Source: Nitrosomonas sp.
GTDB taxonomy: Bacteria > Pseudomonadota > Gammaproteobacteria > Burkholderiales > Nitrosomonadaceae
Direction: 5' to 3'
Length of the DNA: 5,710 nucleotides
Assembly (NCBI GenBank): GCA_021774205.1
Contig: JAJFJI010000065.1
Coordinates: 1 to 5,710, forward strand
In this document: positions 1 through 4,945 of the stretch, in pieces
How the letters are laid out: every line of letters starts with the position of its first letter
Numbering within the stretch: the stretch's first letter is position 1
Notes under the pieces: model-generated
Databases searched by the model: none
Seen by the model: the letters and a program-made list of their open reading frames with translations, nothing else
What the model was told of the DNA's origin: nothing
Program-made: the position numbers and the translations under genes

Positions 1-140
1 GTTGCGCGATGCAACAACCCAATATGCGGATCGGCACGACGAATAACCTCTCCATCCAGCTCTAAAACCAAGCGTAACACCCCATGAGCAGCAGGGTGCT
101 GAGGGCCAAAGTTCATCGTGTAATTTCTTATCTCAGCCAT
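1..140 (-). CDS. nuoD: NADH-quinone oxidoreductase subunit D, N-terminal 46 codons (partial)
   Basis: This is the beginning of NuoD, the 49-kDa-type subunit of respiratory complex I. With NuoB it forms the quinone-binding cavity on the cytoplasmic side of the inner membrane. The visible residues start MAEIRNYTMNFGPQHPAAHG. They contain the family hallmark FGPQHPAAHG (residues 11-20), whose HPAAH loop lines the quinone site, and later PHIGLLHR (about 36-43). The ATG at 138-140 is chosen because an in-frame TGA lies three codons upstream. The Shine-Dalgarno sequence is weak. The gene follows nuoC after 62 nt and runs off the left edge, so about 90 percent of the roughly 417 residues usual for the family are missing. 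Identity is certain; nothing can be said about the rest of the gene. Confidence 0.96.
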   Translation of the reverse strand, partial: MAEIRNYTMNFGPQHPAAHGVLRLVLELDGEVIRRADPHIGLLHRA

Positions 141-202
141 AGCATTTCACAGCGTCTTATCGAAAAAATGGACGACATATTTATCTTTTTGTTGTAGCAA
201 CC

Positions 203-817
203 TCATTCCGTATCTCCGTAATGTTCCTCTCGAATGACGCGAGGAACAATTTCTCGCGGCTCGATACTGACCGGTTGATATATCACTCGCTTCTGATCTA
301 CGTCATAGCGCATTTCCAGATTTCCTGATATAGGAAAATCTTTCCGGAATGGATTACCAATAAAGCCATAATCCGTGAGAATACGGCGCAAGTCTGGATG
401 ACCGGAAAAGACAATACCAAACAGGTCAAAAGCCTCGCGTTCAAACCAATTCACCGACGGCCAAATATCGATAACCGAATCGATTATTGGAAATTCATCA
501 TTATCAGCAAATGTCTTAACACGTAATCTGCAGTTATGTTTAACCGATAACAAGTGATACACGGCAGCAAAACGGTTATTGCTCTGACTATCCTTCCGTC
601 CCGACTCGCCACCATAAGCTAAATAATCCACACCACATAAATCAATTAGCATATCAAAATTGAGTTTTGGGTGGTCCCGTAAAACTTCCGATACACCTAA
701 AATGTCTTTAGGGTGAACGACAATGGATATTTCACTATATTGGTCGTTTAAGCTAACGATTCTATCGGTCAGTATGCTCTGTAATAACGAGGTAAGATCT
801 TGTTGAGTAGTGGACAT
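203..817 (-). CDS. nuoC: NADH-quinone oxidoreductase subunit C (30-kDa type)
   Basis: NuoC is a hydrophilic connecting subunit of complex I that packs against NuoD and NuoB and carries no cofactor. The 204-residue product matches the usual length of the unfused form; Escherichia coli has a NuoCD fusion, which is not the case here. The 30-kDa subunit signature is clear: ERE.FDLFGI at about 126-135, GHPDLRRIL at 139-147 and FRKDFP at 157-162, followed by the typical C-terminal tail. I chose the ATG at 815-817, giving MSTTQQDL. A longer frame to 919 adds 34 residues that do not look like the family and would lie over about 95 bp of nuoB. The chosen start lies 7 nt after the nuoB stop and has only a weak GAG Shine-Dalgarno inside the nuoB end, so translation is probably coupled. 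Confidence 0.96.
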   Translation of the reverse strand: MSTTQQDLTSLLQSILTDRIVSLNDQYSEISIVVHPKDILGVSEVLRDHPKLNFDMLIDLCGVDYLAYGGESGRKDSQSNNRFAAVYHLLSVKHNCRLRVKTFADNDEFPIIDSVIDIWPSVNWFEREAFDLFGIVFSGHPDLRRILTDYGFIGNPFRKDFPISGNLEMRYDVDQKRVIYQPVSIEPREIVPRVIREEHYGDTE

Positions 818-824
818 GCGTAGC

Positions 825-1301
825 TCAGCGGGCAATAGTATTCGTACGTTTAATTTTATTTTGTAATTGTATAATGCCGTAAAGCAGCGCTTCCGCTGTT
901 GGCGGGCATCCTGGAACATAAATATCTACCGGCACAATACGATCACAGCCTCGCACAACTGAATAAGAGTAATGATAGTAACCGCCGCCATTCGCACAAG
1001 AGCCCATAGAAATAACCCAGCGTGGCTCAGCCATTTGATCATAAACCTTGCGTAATGCTGGGGCCATCTTATTACATAATGTACCTGCCACAATCATGAC
1101 GTCCGACTGACGTGGACTGGGACGAAAAACAATCCCAAAACGATCTAGATCATAGCGTGACGCGCCAGTTTGCATCATCTCAACCGCACAACAAGCCAGC
1201 CCAAAGGTCATTGGCCACAAGGAACCCGTACGGCCCCAGTTAATGACCGAGTCAAGGCTGGTCGTAAGAAATCCTTTTTCTAGTGTACCTTCAATACTCA
1301 T
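825..1301 (-). CDS. nuoB: NADH-quinone oxidoreductase subunit B (N2 iron-sulfur subunit)
   Basis: NuoB (PSST-type) holds the terminal 4Fe-4S cluster N2, which passes electrons to quinone at the interface with NuoD. The protein is 158 residues, normal for the family. The tandem cysteines in FGLACCAVEMM (Cys37, Cys38), Cys102 in SMGSCANGGGYY and Cys132 in VPGCPPTAEALL are the four expected cluster ligands; Cys119 is an additional one. The start MSIEGTLEKGF and end NKIKRTNTIAR match betaproteobacterial NuoB as I remember it. The gene begins 4 nt after the nuoA stop, with a GTGGGA-like ribosome-binding stretch inside the end of nuoA, so the two are translated from one message. No defect is visible. 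Confidence 0.98.
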   Translation of the reverse strand: MSIEGTLEKGFLTTSLDSVINWGRTGSLWPMTFGLACCAVEMMQTGASRYDLDRFGIVFRPSPRQSDVMIVAGTLCNKMAPALRKVYDQMAEPRWVISMGSCANGGGYYHYSYSVVRGCDRIVPVDIYVPGCPPTAEALLYGIIQLQNKIKRTNTIAR

Positions 1302-1305
1302 CGCT

Positions 1306-1662
1306 TTAATCCCACTCTAACGCACCCTTCGCCCACTCATAGATAAAACCTACGATCAAGATGCCAAGAAAAACCATCATAGCGATAAAACCAAACAAAC
1401 CAATCTCATCCAGAACAATCGCCCATGGAAACAAAAACGCTATCTCCAAATCAAACAAAATAAACAAAATCGCTACCAGATAGTAGCGCACATCAAATTT
1501 CATGCGCGCATCTCCAAACGCTTCAAAACCACACTCATACGGTGACAATTTTTCGCTATCCGGGTTGTTTGGCGCCATTAGCCATCCAATCAGCATTGGC
1601 ACCACTCCGACGGCAAGCCCAATAAAAAGAAACAATAAAATTGAAAAATAATTTTCAAGCAT
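1306..1662 (-). CDS. nuoA: NADH-quinone oxidoreductase subunit A
   Basis: NuoA (ND3-like) is a small membrane subunit next to the quinone channel of complex I. The 118-residue protein has three hydrophobic segments, at about 5-29, 59-80 and 86-108. The loop after the first carries the conserved YECGFE motif (42-47), whose cysteine corresponds to the ND3 loop cysteine known from the active/deactive transition of the mitochondrial enzyme. Segment two holds the conserved acidic pair in FDLEIAF (Asp71, Glu73). The ATG at 1660-1662 gives the expected MLENYF start, but no clear Shine-Dalgarno precedes it. It is the first gene of the nuo operon. The 115 nt between it and the upstream tRNA gene show no strong promoter, so readthrough from the tRNA-secG-tpiA side is plausible. 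Confidence 0.97.
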   Translation of the reverse strand: MLENYFSILLFLFIGLAVGVVPMLIGWLMAPNNPDSEKLSPYECGFEAFGDARMKFDVRYYLVAILFILFDLEIAFLFPWAIVLDEIGLFGFIAMMVFLGILIVGFIYEWAKGALEWD

Positions 1663-1777
1663 TTTTTGAGAAAACCATTTGTTTTATAGAAAACTGGGTG
1701 TCGATAATTTTAAATTCAGCCGAAACAGATTAGTCATGATACTACCATGATAGTAATAATCCATATGAAAAATGAGA

Positions 1778-1862
1778 TGGTGCCGACGGCGAGACTCGAA
1801 CTCGCACAGCTCTCGCCACCGCCCCCTCAAGACGGCGTGTCTACCAATTCCACCACGTCGGC
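1778..1862 (-). tRNA. tRNA-Leu (anticodon GAG)
   Basis: The 85-nt class II tRNA folds fully by hand. The acceptor GCCGACG pairs with CGTCGGC, followed by discriminator A and an encoded CCA. The D arm is GTGGTGGAATTGGTAGACAC. The anticodon stem CCGTC/GGCGG (one U-G pair) closes loop TTGAGGG with anticodon GAG. There is a short extra arm TGGCGAGAGCTGT, and a T stem GCGAG/CTCGC around TTCGAGT. It reads CUC and CUU leucine codons. It lies between secG and nuoA on the same strand, 60 nt after secG, and must be cut out if it is part of a longer transcript. Confidence 0.97.
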
Positions 1863-1878
1863 GACAAAATTCACAGGA

Positions 1879-1908
1879 ATCATGCCGATAATTTCGTTAG
1901 CCTATCAA
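1879..1908 (-). promoter_or_regulatory. possible weak promoter for the tRNA-Leu gene
   Basis: On the minus strand TTGATA (1903-1908) and CATGAT (1879-1884) are 18 nt apart, matching 5/6 and 4/6 of the sigma70 consensus. Transcription would begin about 10 nt before the mature tRNA 5' end. It could give the tRNA, and perhaps nuo, transcription independent of tpiA-secG. Matches of this quality arise by chance, so this is only a candidate. Confidence 0.2.
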
Positions 1909-1922
1909 TTCCCCTGCCAATA

Positions 1923-2312
1923 TTAGTCGGGGATCCGACCAGCATTTGATGAATCCTCAGGTTCAGGAATTTCAGAAACCAGCTCTTCAGCTTCTTCGGA
2001 CTCAGCTTCTGTTAATGTTGACTGCGTTTCACTTGATTCAATCAGTTCACCCATGCGGCCCATCACGCCCGCATCTTCAGTTCTATTGGTAGAAATGTAA
2101 GTAAGCCCCAGGCTAGTACAAAAGAACACGGTTGCAATAAGCGCTGTTGTTCGACTCATAAAATTGGCTGAACCACTTGCGCCAAATACACTGCCTGCTG
2201 AACCGCTTCCAAATGCAGCGCCCATATCGGCGCCTTTACCTTGCTGCAATAACACCATCACAACCATCACAACTGCCGCTATCACATGTATTGACCAAAC
2301 AATGGATTCCAA
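1923..2312 (-). CDS. secG: preprotein translocase subunit SecG (TTG start)
   Basis: SecG is the small accessory membrane subunit of the SecYEG protein-export channel. The 129-residue product has a first transmembrane helix at about 3-22, then the family-defining LLQQGKGADMGAAFGSG (21-37), SVFGASGSANFMSR (41-54), and a second helix at about 56-73. The tail from about residue 78 is rich in Glu, Asp and Ser and is variable in the family. The start is a TTG at 2310-2312. An in-frame TAA lies seven codons upstream with no ATG between, and a GGAG Shine-Dalgarno sits 7 nt before the TTG; the resulting MES start fits the family. The gene follows tpiA by 18 nt, so the two are almost certainly cotranscribed. 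Confidence 0.95.
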   Translation of the reverse strand: MESIVWSIHVIAAVVMVVMVLLQQGKGADMGAAFGSGSAGSVFGASGSANFMSRTTALIATVFFCTSLGLTYISTNRTEDAGVMGRMGELIESSETQSTLTEAESEEAEELVSEIPEPEDSSNAGRIPD

Positions 2313-2319
2313 CTCATTA

Positions 2320-2323
2320 CTCC
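2320..2323 (-). promoter_or_regulatory. ribosome-binding site that fixes the TTG start of secG
   Basis: Minus-strand GGAG is followed by 7 nt and then the TTG codon at 2312. An ATG at 2315-2317 is only 2 nt from the GGAG, is in another frame, and gives a peptide of 11 codons, so it is not the secG start. Confidence 0.7.
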
Positions 2324-2330
2324 AAAAATA

Positions 2331-3086
2331 TTAATCCTGCCCTGCTCGGCAGATTGTAACAAAATCTTCTGCAATTAACGAAGCACCGCCAATCAAGCCG
2401 CCATCAATATCGGGCATAGCAAAGAGTTCAGCGGCATTATTCGCCTTGACACTCCCTCCATATAGTATGGTTATGCCTGCCGCTACTGCAATATCATGCT
2501 TGGCGATATTTTCACGAATAAACGCATGCACTTCCTGCGCCTGCTGAGGTGTCGCTGTTTCTCCTGTGCCAATCGCCCAGACTGGCTCGTAGGCAATCAC
2601 TGCTTTTCTTAGCGATTCCACGCCAGCCTGACCGATCACCGCATCTAGCTGTTCTGTAACAACTTGCTGCGTCACGCCCGTATCCCGCTGCTGCAATGAT
2701 TCACCCACGCACAAAATCGGCATCAACCCTGCATTTTGCACAGCCGTATATTTTAAAGCCACTGTGTGGCTGTCTTCTCCAAACAACGACCTTCGCTCCG
2801 AATGGCCTACAATTGCATAATGACAGGAAAAATCATTCAACATTGCCGCCGATACTTCACCAGTATATGCGCCCTTGCTGAATTGACTAACGTTTTGCGC
2901 CCCCCACGTAATATGGGTACTTTGCAAAATCGATTGAACCGATGACAAATAAGGATAGGGCACGCAAACCGCACAATTACCTTTACGCATTCCAGCAGTA
3001 CCCGCAATCACAGCATCCAGTAATTCATTATTTTGAACCAAGCTGCCATGCATTTTCCAGTTGCCCGCAACCAGCTTTTTGCGCAT
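2331..3086 (-). CDS. tpiA: triosephosphate isomerase
   Basis: TpiA interconverts dihydroxyacetone phosphate and glyceraldehyde 3-phosphate in the cytoplasm, serving glycolysis, gluconeogenesis and carbon fixation. The 251-residue chain is a normal-length TIM barrel with its catalytic set intact: Lys11 in GNWKMHG, His95 in AIVGHSERR and Glu167 in AYEPVWAIGTG. The mobile phosphate lid lies around 169-179, and the phosphate-binding loops YGGSVKANN (209-217) and GGLIGGASL (229-237) are present. I chose the ATG at 3084-3086 (MRKKLVAGNWKMHG), which has an AGGA ribosome-binding site 6 nt upstream. A frame extension to a TTG at 3110 has no such site and adds eight residues not typical of the family. 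It heads the minus-strand group that continues into secG. Confidence 0.97.
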   Translation of the reverse strand: MRKKLVAGNWKMHGSLVQNNELLDAVIAGTAGMRKGNCAVCVPYPYLSSVQSILQSTHITWGAQNVSQFSKGAYTGEVSAAMLNDFSCHYAIVGHSERRSLFGEDSHTVALKYTAVQNAGLMPILCVGESLQQRDTGVTQQVVTEQLDAVIGQAGVESLRKAVIAYEPVWAIGTGETATPQQAQEVHAFIRENIAKHDIAVAAGITILYGGSVKANNAAELFAMPDIDGGLIGGASLIAEDFVTICRAGQD

Positions 3087-3092
3087 TTTTGT

Positions 3093-3096
3093 TCCT
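3093..3096 (-). promoter_or_regulatory. ribosome-binding site that fixes the tpiA start
   Basis: Minus-strand AGGA is followed by ACAAAA and then the ATG at 3086. This favours the 251-residue form over the extension to 3110, which lacks a comparable site. Confidence 0.7.
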
Positions 3097-3119
3097 ATCT
3101 TAACTGTCAAAAAGGGGCG

Positions 3120-3148
3120 ATGCTACCTGTGATTGTTGATCTAGTCAA
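3120..3148 (-). promoter_or_regulatory. sigma70-type promoter for tpiA
   Basis: On the minus strand a -35 TTGACT (3143-3148, 5/6 match) and a -10 TAGCAT (3120-3125, 4/6 match) are separated by exactly 17 nt. Transcription would begin near 3113, giving a leader of about 25-30 nt that contains the tpiA ribosome-binding site. Spacing, match quality and position all fit a promoter for the tpiA-secG message. Sequence evidence only. Confidence 0.55.
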
Positions 3149-3393
3149 TCTCAAGCCTTTTGCAAATCAAGATTTTTTAAGGTCCGCGATTACTCAAATG
3201 CTCCCCTCTACTGGCGTATAGGGTATCTATGCAAAACTTGGCAAAAATCCCGACTCAAAACTTGATCACACCAGACTCAACAATCGTTCTACTTGCGTAG
3301 AAGTTGGGCACTTTGCACAAAATCCCGGTATCATTCATCCTAGTAGTACGGCGAGTTGCTTAGAAATCGATAGTCATCCCCTTGCACCCTTTA

Positions 3394-3422
3394 TTGCGAT
3401 AGCACCGGGATGTTATTATAAT
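3394..3422 (+). promoter_or_regulatory. candidate plus-strand promoter, TTGCGA-17-TATAAT
   Basis: A -35 TTGCGA (3394-3399, 4/6 match) is followed by a 17-nt spacer and a perfect -10 TATAAT (3417-3422). Initiation would fall near 3429, inside or at the edge of an AT palindrome. The next intact plus-strand gene begins at 3735, so the transcript would have a leader of about 300 nt, or an RNA of its own. The strength of the -10 must be weighed against the AT-rich setting. Inference from sequence only. Confidence 0.35.
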
Positions 3423-3435
3423 ATTTTAAAATATT
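3420..3435. repeat. 16-bp perfect AT palindrome
   Basis: AATATTTTAAAATATT is a perfect palindrome without G or C, overlapping the last bases of the candidate -10 at 3417-3422. It could be a binding site for a regulator or nucleoid protein, but such palindromes are also expected by chance in DNA this AT-rich. Confidence 0.5.
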
Positions 3436-3552
3436 GAGATGTAGCTCACACACTTACGTTTCTAGAGAACCACACCCATAACTATCGAATATATTCACAG
3501 ATAATATTACAAATGTGTCTAATTAGTAAGGAGATAAATTTCTAAATTTGCA

Positions 3553-3735
3553 ATGATTGAAAAATTAAGTACTAAAAAGTGGTTTACTGATGGTGTAAAT
3601 ATCTGTTAATTTTGTGGTGTTCCTGGAAGGGAGCATAAGCTTCACAGAAAAATACGGTATATACCTGAAAAAAATTTTCAGGTATATTTGAAATGGTCGT
3701 TAAAAAAACTTAAATCAATCAAAGAGGAACTATAA
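3553..3735 (+). pseudogene. possible broken small reading frame upstream of the exported-protein gene
   Basis: From ATG 3553 the frame reads MIEKLSTKKWFTDGVNIC, stops at TAA 3607-3609, then stays open for 41 codons (FCGVPGREHKLHRKIR ... LKKLKSIKEEL) to TAA 3733-3735. That final TAA overlaps the ATG of the next gene as TAATG, an arrangement typical of translational coupling. Around the stop the reading is C-stop-F-C, and the second part is strongly basic. A good AAGGAG (3528-3533) lies 19 nt before the ATG, too far for normal use. This could be a decayed upstream partner of the exported-protein gene, a short regulatory upstream frame of 18 codons, or chance. The second part has no ATG of its own. 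I do not recognise the sequence. Confidence 0.2.
3659..3687. repeat. perfect 13-bp inverted repeat with 3-nt spacer
   Basis: ATATACCTGAAAA, spacer AAA, TTTTCAGGTATAT: every base of the two arms pairs. It ends 47 nt before the start codon of the exported-protein gene, inside its probable leader. No run of T follows on the plus strand, so it does not look like an ordinary terminator. A dimeric regulator's operator or an RNA hairpin near the ribosome-binding site is more likely. Which of these applies is not visible from sequence. Confidence 0.75.
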
Positions 3736-3989
3736 TGAAAAGATTTGTTATTGCTGTTTTCACGTCAATGTTTATTCTTGGCTCCACGGCCACAATGGCC
3801 AGCGGAAATCTTGAATCCTCACTTACCTACATAAGTGCTGAAAATATTTCGAACTGGATGTCTTGTAGGGACAAAATGCCTAATGATACGGTCAAGAGTG
3901 CTACCACCGTTGTAAATGGCAAAATACCCGATATAAAATGTGCTGACGTAAATAAAATTGTTGAAGACGCACAGGCTTCAAGCAACTAA
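3735..3989 (+). CDS. small predicted exported protein with two cysteines, function unknown
   Basis: This 84-residue protein is not one I recognise. It has a clear Sec-type signal peptide: MKRF, a hydrophobic core (about 5-16), and a probable cleavage after Ala22 or Ser23 in STATMASGN, leaving about 61 hydrophilic residues for the periplasm or outside. The mature part has exactly two cysteines, Cys44 (NWMSCRDKM) and Cys69 (PDIKCADVN), which could form one disulfide. No lipobox is seen. AGAGGA at 3723-3728, 6 nt before the ATG, supports the start. The pattern of a small exported two-cysteine protein recalls HdeA-type acid chaperones, but the cysteine spacing (25 residues) is much shorter than in HdeA and I do not claim homology. 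It stands alone, convergent to pstB, in unusually AT-rich DNA. Confidence 0.75.
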   Translation: MKRFVIAVFTSMFILGSTATMASGNLESSLTYISAENISNWMSCRDKMPNDTVKSATTVVNGKIPDIKCADVNKIVEDAQASSN

Positions 3990-4000
3990 TTTTAGGAATT

Positions 4001-4047
4001 TGAATTAAGAGCTGGAATTTCTGGTTGATATTTAGGCTCTTAATTCA
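4001..4047. repeat. 12-bp inverted repeat after the small gene, possible terminator
   Basis: TGAATTAAGAGC (4001-4012) and GCTCTTAATTCA (4036-4047) are perfect reverse complements around a 23-nt spacer. The repeat begins 11 nt after the stop of the exported-protein gene, between two convergent genes, so a two-way transcript end is a natural role. However, neither side has a T-run and the loop is long, so intrinsic termination is uncertain; RNA 3'-end protection is another option. Confidence 0.5.
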
Positions 4048-4070
4048 CATCTAAAATGCTAATCAGATGA

Positions 4071-4105
4071 GCGTCCAATCGTCAAGAGCCTGTTTTGTTG
4101 GATGC
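4071..4105. repeat. 8-bp inverted repeat in the gap between the small gene and pstB
   Basis: GCGTCCAA (4071-4078) can pair with TTGGATGC (4098-4105) with one G-U pair, around a 19-nt loop. It lies about 40 nt beyond the pstB stop on the minus strand and could form a 3' hairpin of the pst message. No T-run follows in either direction. The rest of 3990-4143 shows no gene. Confidence 0.35.
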
Positions 4106-4143
4106 GTTAGTGCTTTCTGACCCTATGAACACAGGGAATAATT

Positions 4144-4938
4144 TTACCCAAACCGACCGGTAATATAGTCTTCCGTCTGCCTATTTTTTGGTTTTATAAA
4201 AATTGTATCTGTTTCATCAAATTCTATTAGCTCGCCCAGGTACATATAAGCAGTATAATCAGAAACGCGGGCAGCTTGCTGCATATTATGCGTTACGATG
4301 AGTATTGTAACCTTGCTTTTCAAGTCAGCAATTAGTTCTTCGATACTTGCTGTTGCAATCGGGTCAAGTGCCGAGGTAGGTTCATCAAACAGCAATATCT
4401 CTGGATCGGTTGCTAATGCGCGAGCAATACACATACGCTGCTGCTGACCCCCGGAAAGATTAAAGGCAAGCTCATGTATCCGGTCTTTAACTTCGTCCCA
4501 TAAAGCCGCATTGCGTAATGCAGTTTCGACTTTTTCATCCAACACTGCCCGCTTCTTTACTCCTCTAACCCGCAGCCCATACGCTACATTTTCATAAATT
4601 GACTTGGGGAAGGGGTTAGGTTTCTGAAAAACCATGCTAATTCGCATACGCACTTCGATCGGATCGACATTCTTTGACAGAATATTAACATCATCCGGAT
4701 GCAGAATAATATCGCCTTCATAGCGATTACCCGGATAGAGATCATGCATCCGATTGAAACACCGCAAAAAAGTAGATTTTCCACAACCAGACGGGCCAAT
4801 TAATGCGGTAATCTGTTTATCATAGAGATCCATATCAATTTTGTTGAGCGCATTAAATTCTCCATAATAGAAACTTAACCCTTTAACTTCAGATTTGCAT
4901 TCTAGTTTTTCAGCATTTGATGCTGATTGATTTTGCAT
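4144..4938 (-). CDS. pstB: phosphate ABC transporter ATP-binding protein
   Basis: PstB is the cytoplasmic ATPase that powers high-affinity phosphate import by the PstSCAB transporter. All ABC motifs are intact in the 264 residues: Walker A GPSGCGKST (48-56), Q-loop VFQKPNPFP (103-111, Gln105), signature LSGGQQQR (161-168), Walker B ILLFDEP (181-187, Asp185 and Glu186), D-loop SALDP and switch His217 in IVTHNMQQAAR. The C-terminal MYLGELIEF and QTEDYITGRFG are specific to PstB among ABC ATPases. The ATG at 4936-4938 is preceded by GAGGA, which includes bases of the pstA stop region; the gap to pstA is 7 nt, so the two are probably coupled. No phoU follows: the next gene on the left is the convergent small gene. 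Confidence 0.97.
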   Translation of the reverse strand: MQNQSASNAEKLECKSEVKGLSFYYGEFNALNKIDMDLYDKQITALIGPSGCGKSTFLRCFNRMHDLYPGNRYEGDIILHPDDVNILSKNVDPIEVRMRISMVFQKPNPFPKSIYENVAYGLRVRGVKKRAVLDEKVETALRNAALWDEVKDRIHELAFNLSGGQQQRMCIARALATDPEILLFDEPTSALDPIATASIEELIADLKSKVTILIVTHNMQQAARVSDYTAYMYLGELIEFDETDTIFIKPKNRQTEDYITGRFG

Positions 4939-4945
4939 GATTCCT

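Larger units (their letters stand above)
3120..3437 (+). pseudogene. possible gene remnant, frame interrupted by one TAG
   Basis: A plus-strand frame begins at ATG 3120 (MLPVIVDLVNLKPF), meets TAG at 3219-3221, and is then open for 71 codons to TGA at 3435-3437 (GIYAKLGKNPDSKL ... APGCYYNILKY). The second part has no ATG, GTG or TTG start in frame, so it cannot be an ordinary gene by itself. The near-coding base composition, the length of open frame around a single stop and the abrupt composition change just before its end suggest the decayed tail of an older gene. I do not recognise the protein. Against this, the first ATG overlaps the -10 of the tpiA promoter on the other strand, and AT-rich DNA can leave a 70-codon gap by chance. 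Low confidence. Confidence 0.2.
3087..3734. other. 648-bp stretch between tpiA and the small exported-protein gene, no intact gene seen
   Basis: The stretch divides in two by composition. From 3087 to about 3420 G+C is in the low to mid forties percent by hand count, close to the neighbouring genes; this part contains the tpiA promoter and a plus-strand frame broken by one TAG. From about 3420 to 3734 G+C falls to about 23-38 percent per 60 nt. That part holds a candidate plus-strand promoter, AT palindromes (3420-3435, and GAATATATTC at 3487-3496), a good AAGGAG at 3528-3533 without an ATG at normal spacing, a second broken frame, and a perfect inverted repeat at 3659-3687. I see no transposase, tRNA or CRISPR repeats. 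Confidence 0.6.

Noticed and set aside
818..919. Extension of nuoC by 34 codons to ATG 919
   Set aside because: It would lie over the nuoB coding end and adds residues unlike NuoC; the ATG at 817 follows the nuoB stop and gives normal length.
1683..1711. TATAAA (1683-1688, minus strand) as a nuoA promoter -10
   Set aside because: No acceptable -35 lies 16-18 nt upstream (AAAATT at 17 nt).
1735..1756. Short repeats of CATGATA and a 5-bp inverted repeat after the tRNA
   Set aside because: They are too short and have no T-run, so they are not supported as a terminator or operator.
2177..2881. Plus-strand frames opposite secG and tpiA
   Set aside because: They are shadows of strongly conserved genes, without ribosome-binding sites or recognisable products.
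3087..3110. TTG at 3108-3110 as tpiA start, and TTGACA at 3105-3110 as a -35 box
   Set aside because: The TTG has no ribosome-binding site and the added residues are not typical. A -10 at normal spacing from TTGACA would fall on the start codon and is not present.
3033..3119. Plus-strand frame start inside tpiA
   Set aside because: It is antisense to well-conserved tpiA coding sequence; only the part beyond 3120 is worth considering.
3513..3545. 10-codon frame MCLISKEINF
   Set aside because: It has no ribosome-binding site and is too short to support.
3735..3989. Assignment of the small exported protein to the HdeA/HdeB family
   Set aside because: The signal peptide and two cysteines are shared traits, but the cysteine spacing and mature length differ clearly from HdeA.
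4584..4799. Second minus-strand frame inside pstB
   Set aside because: It lies over the Walker A to Q-loop coding part of pstB in another frame, with no protein features.
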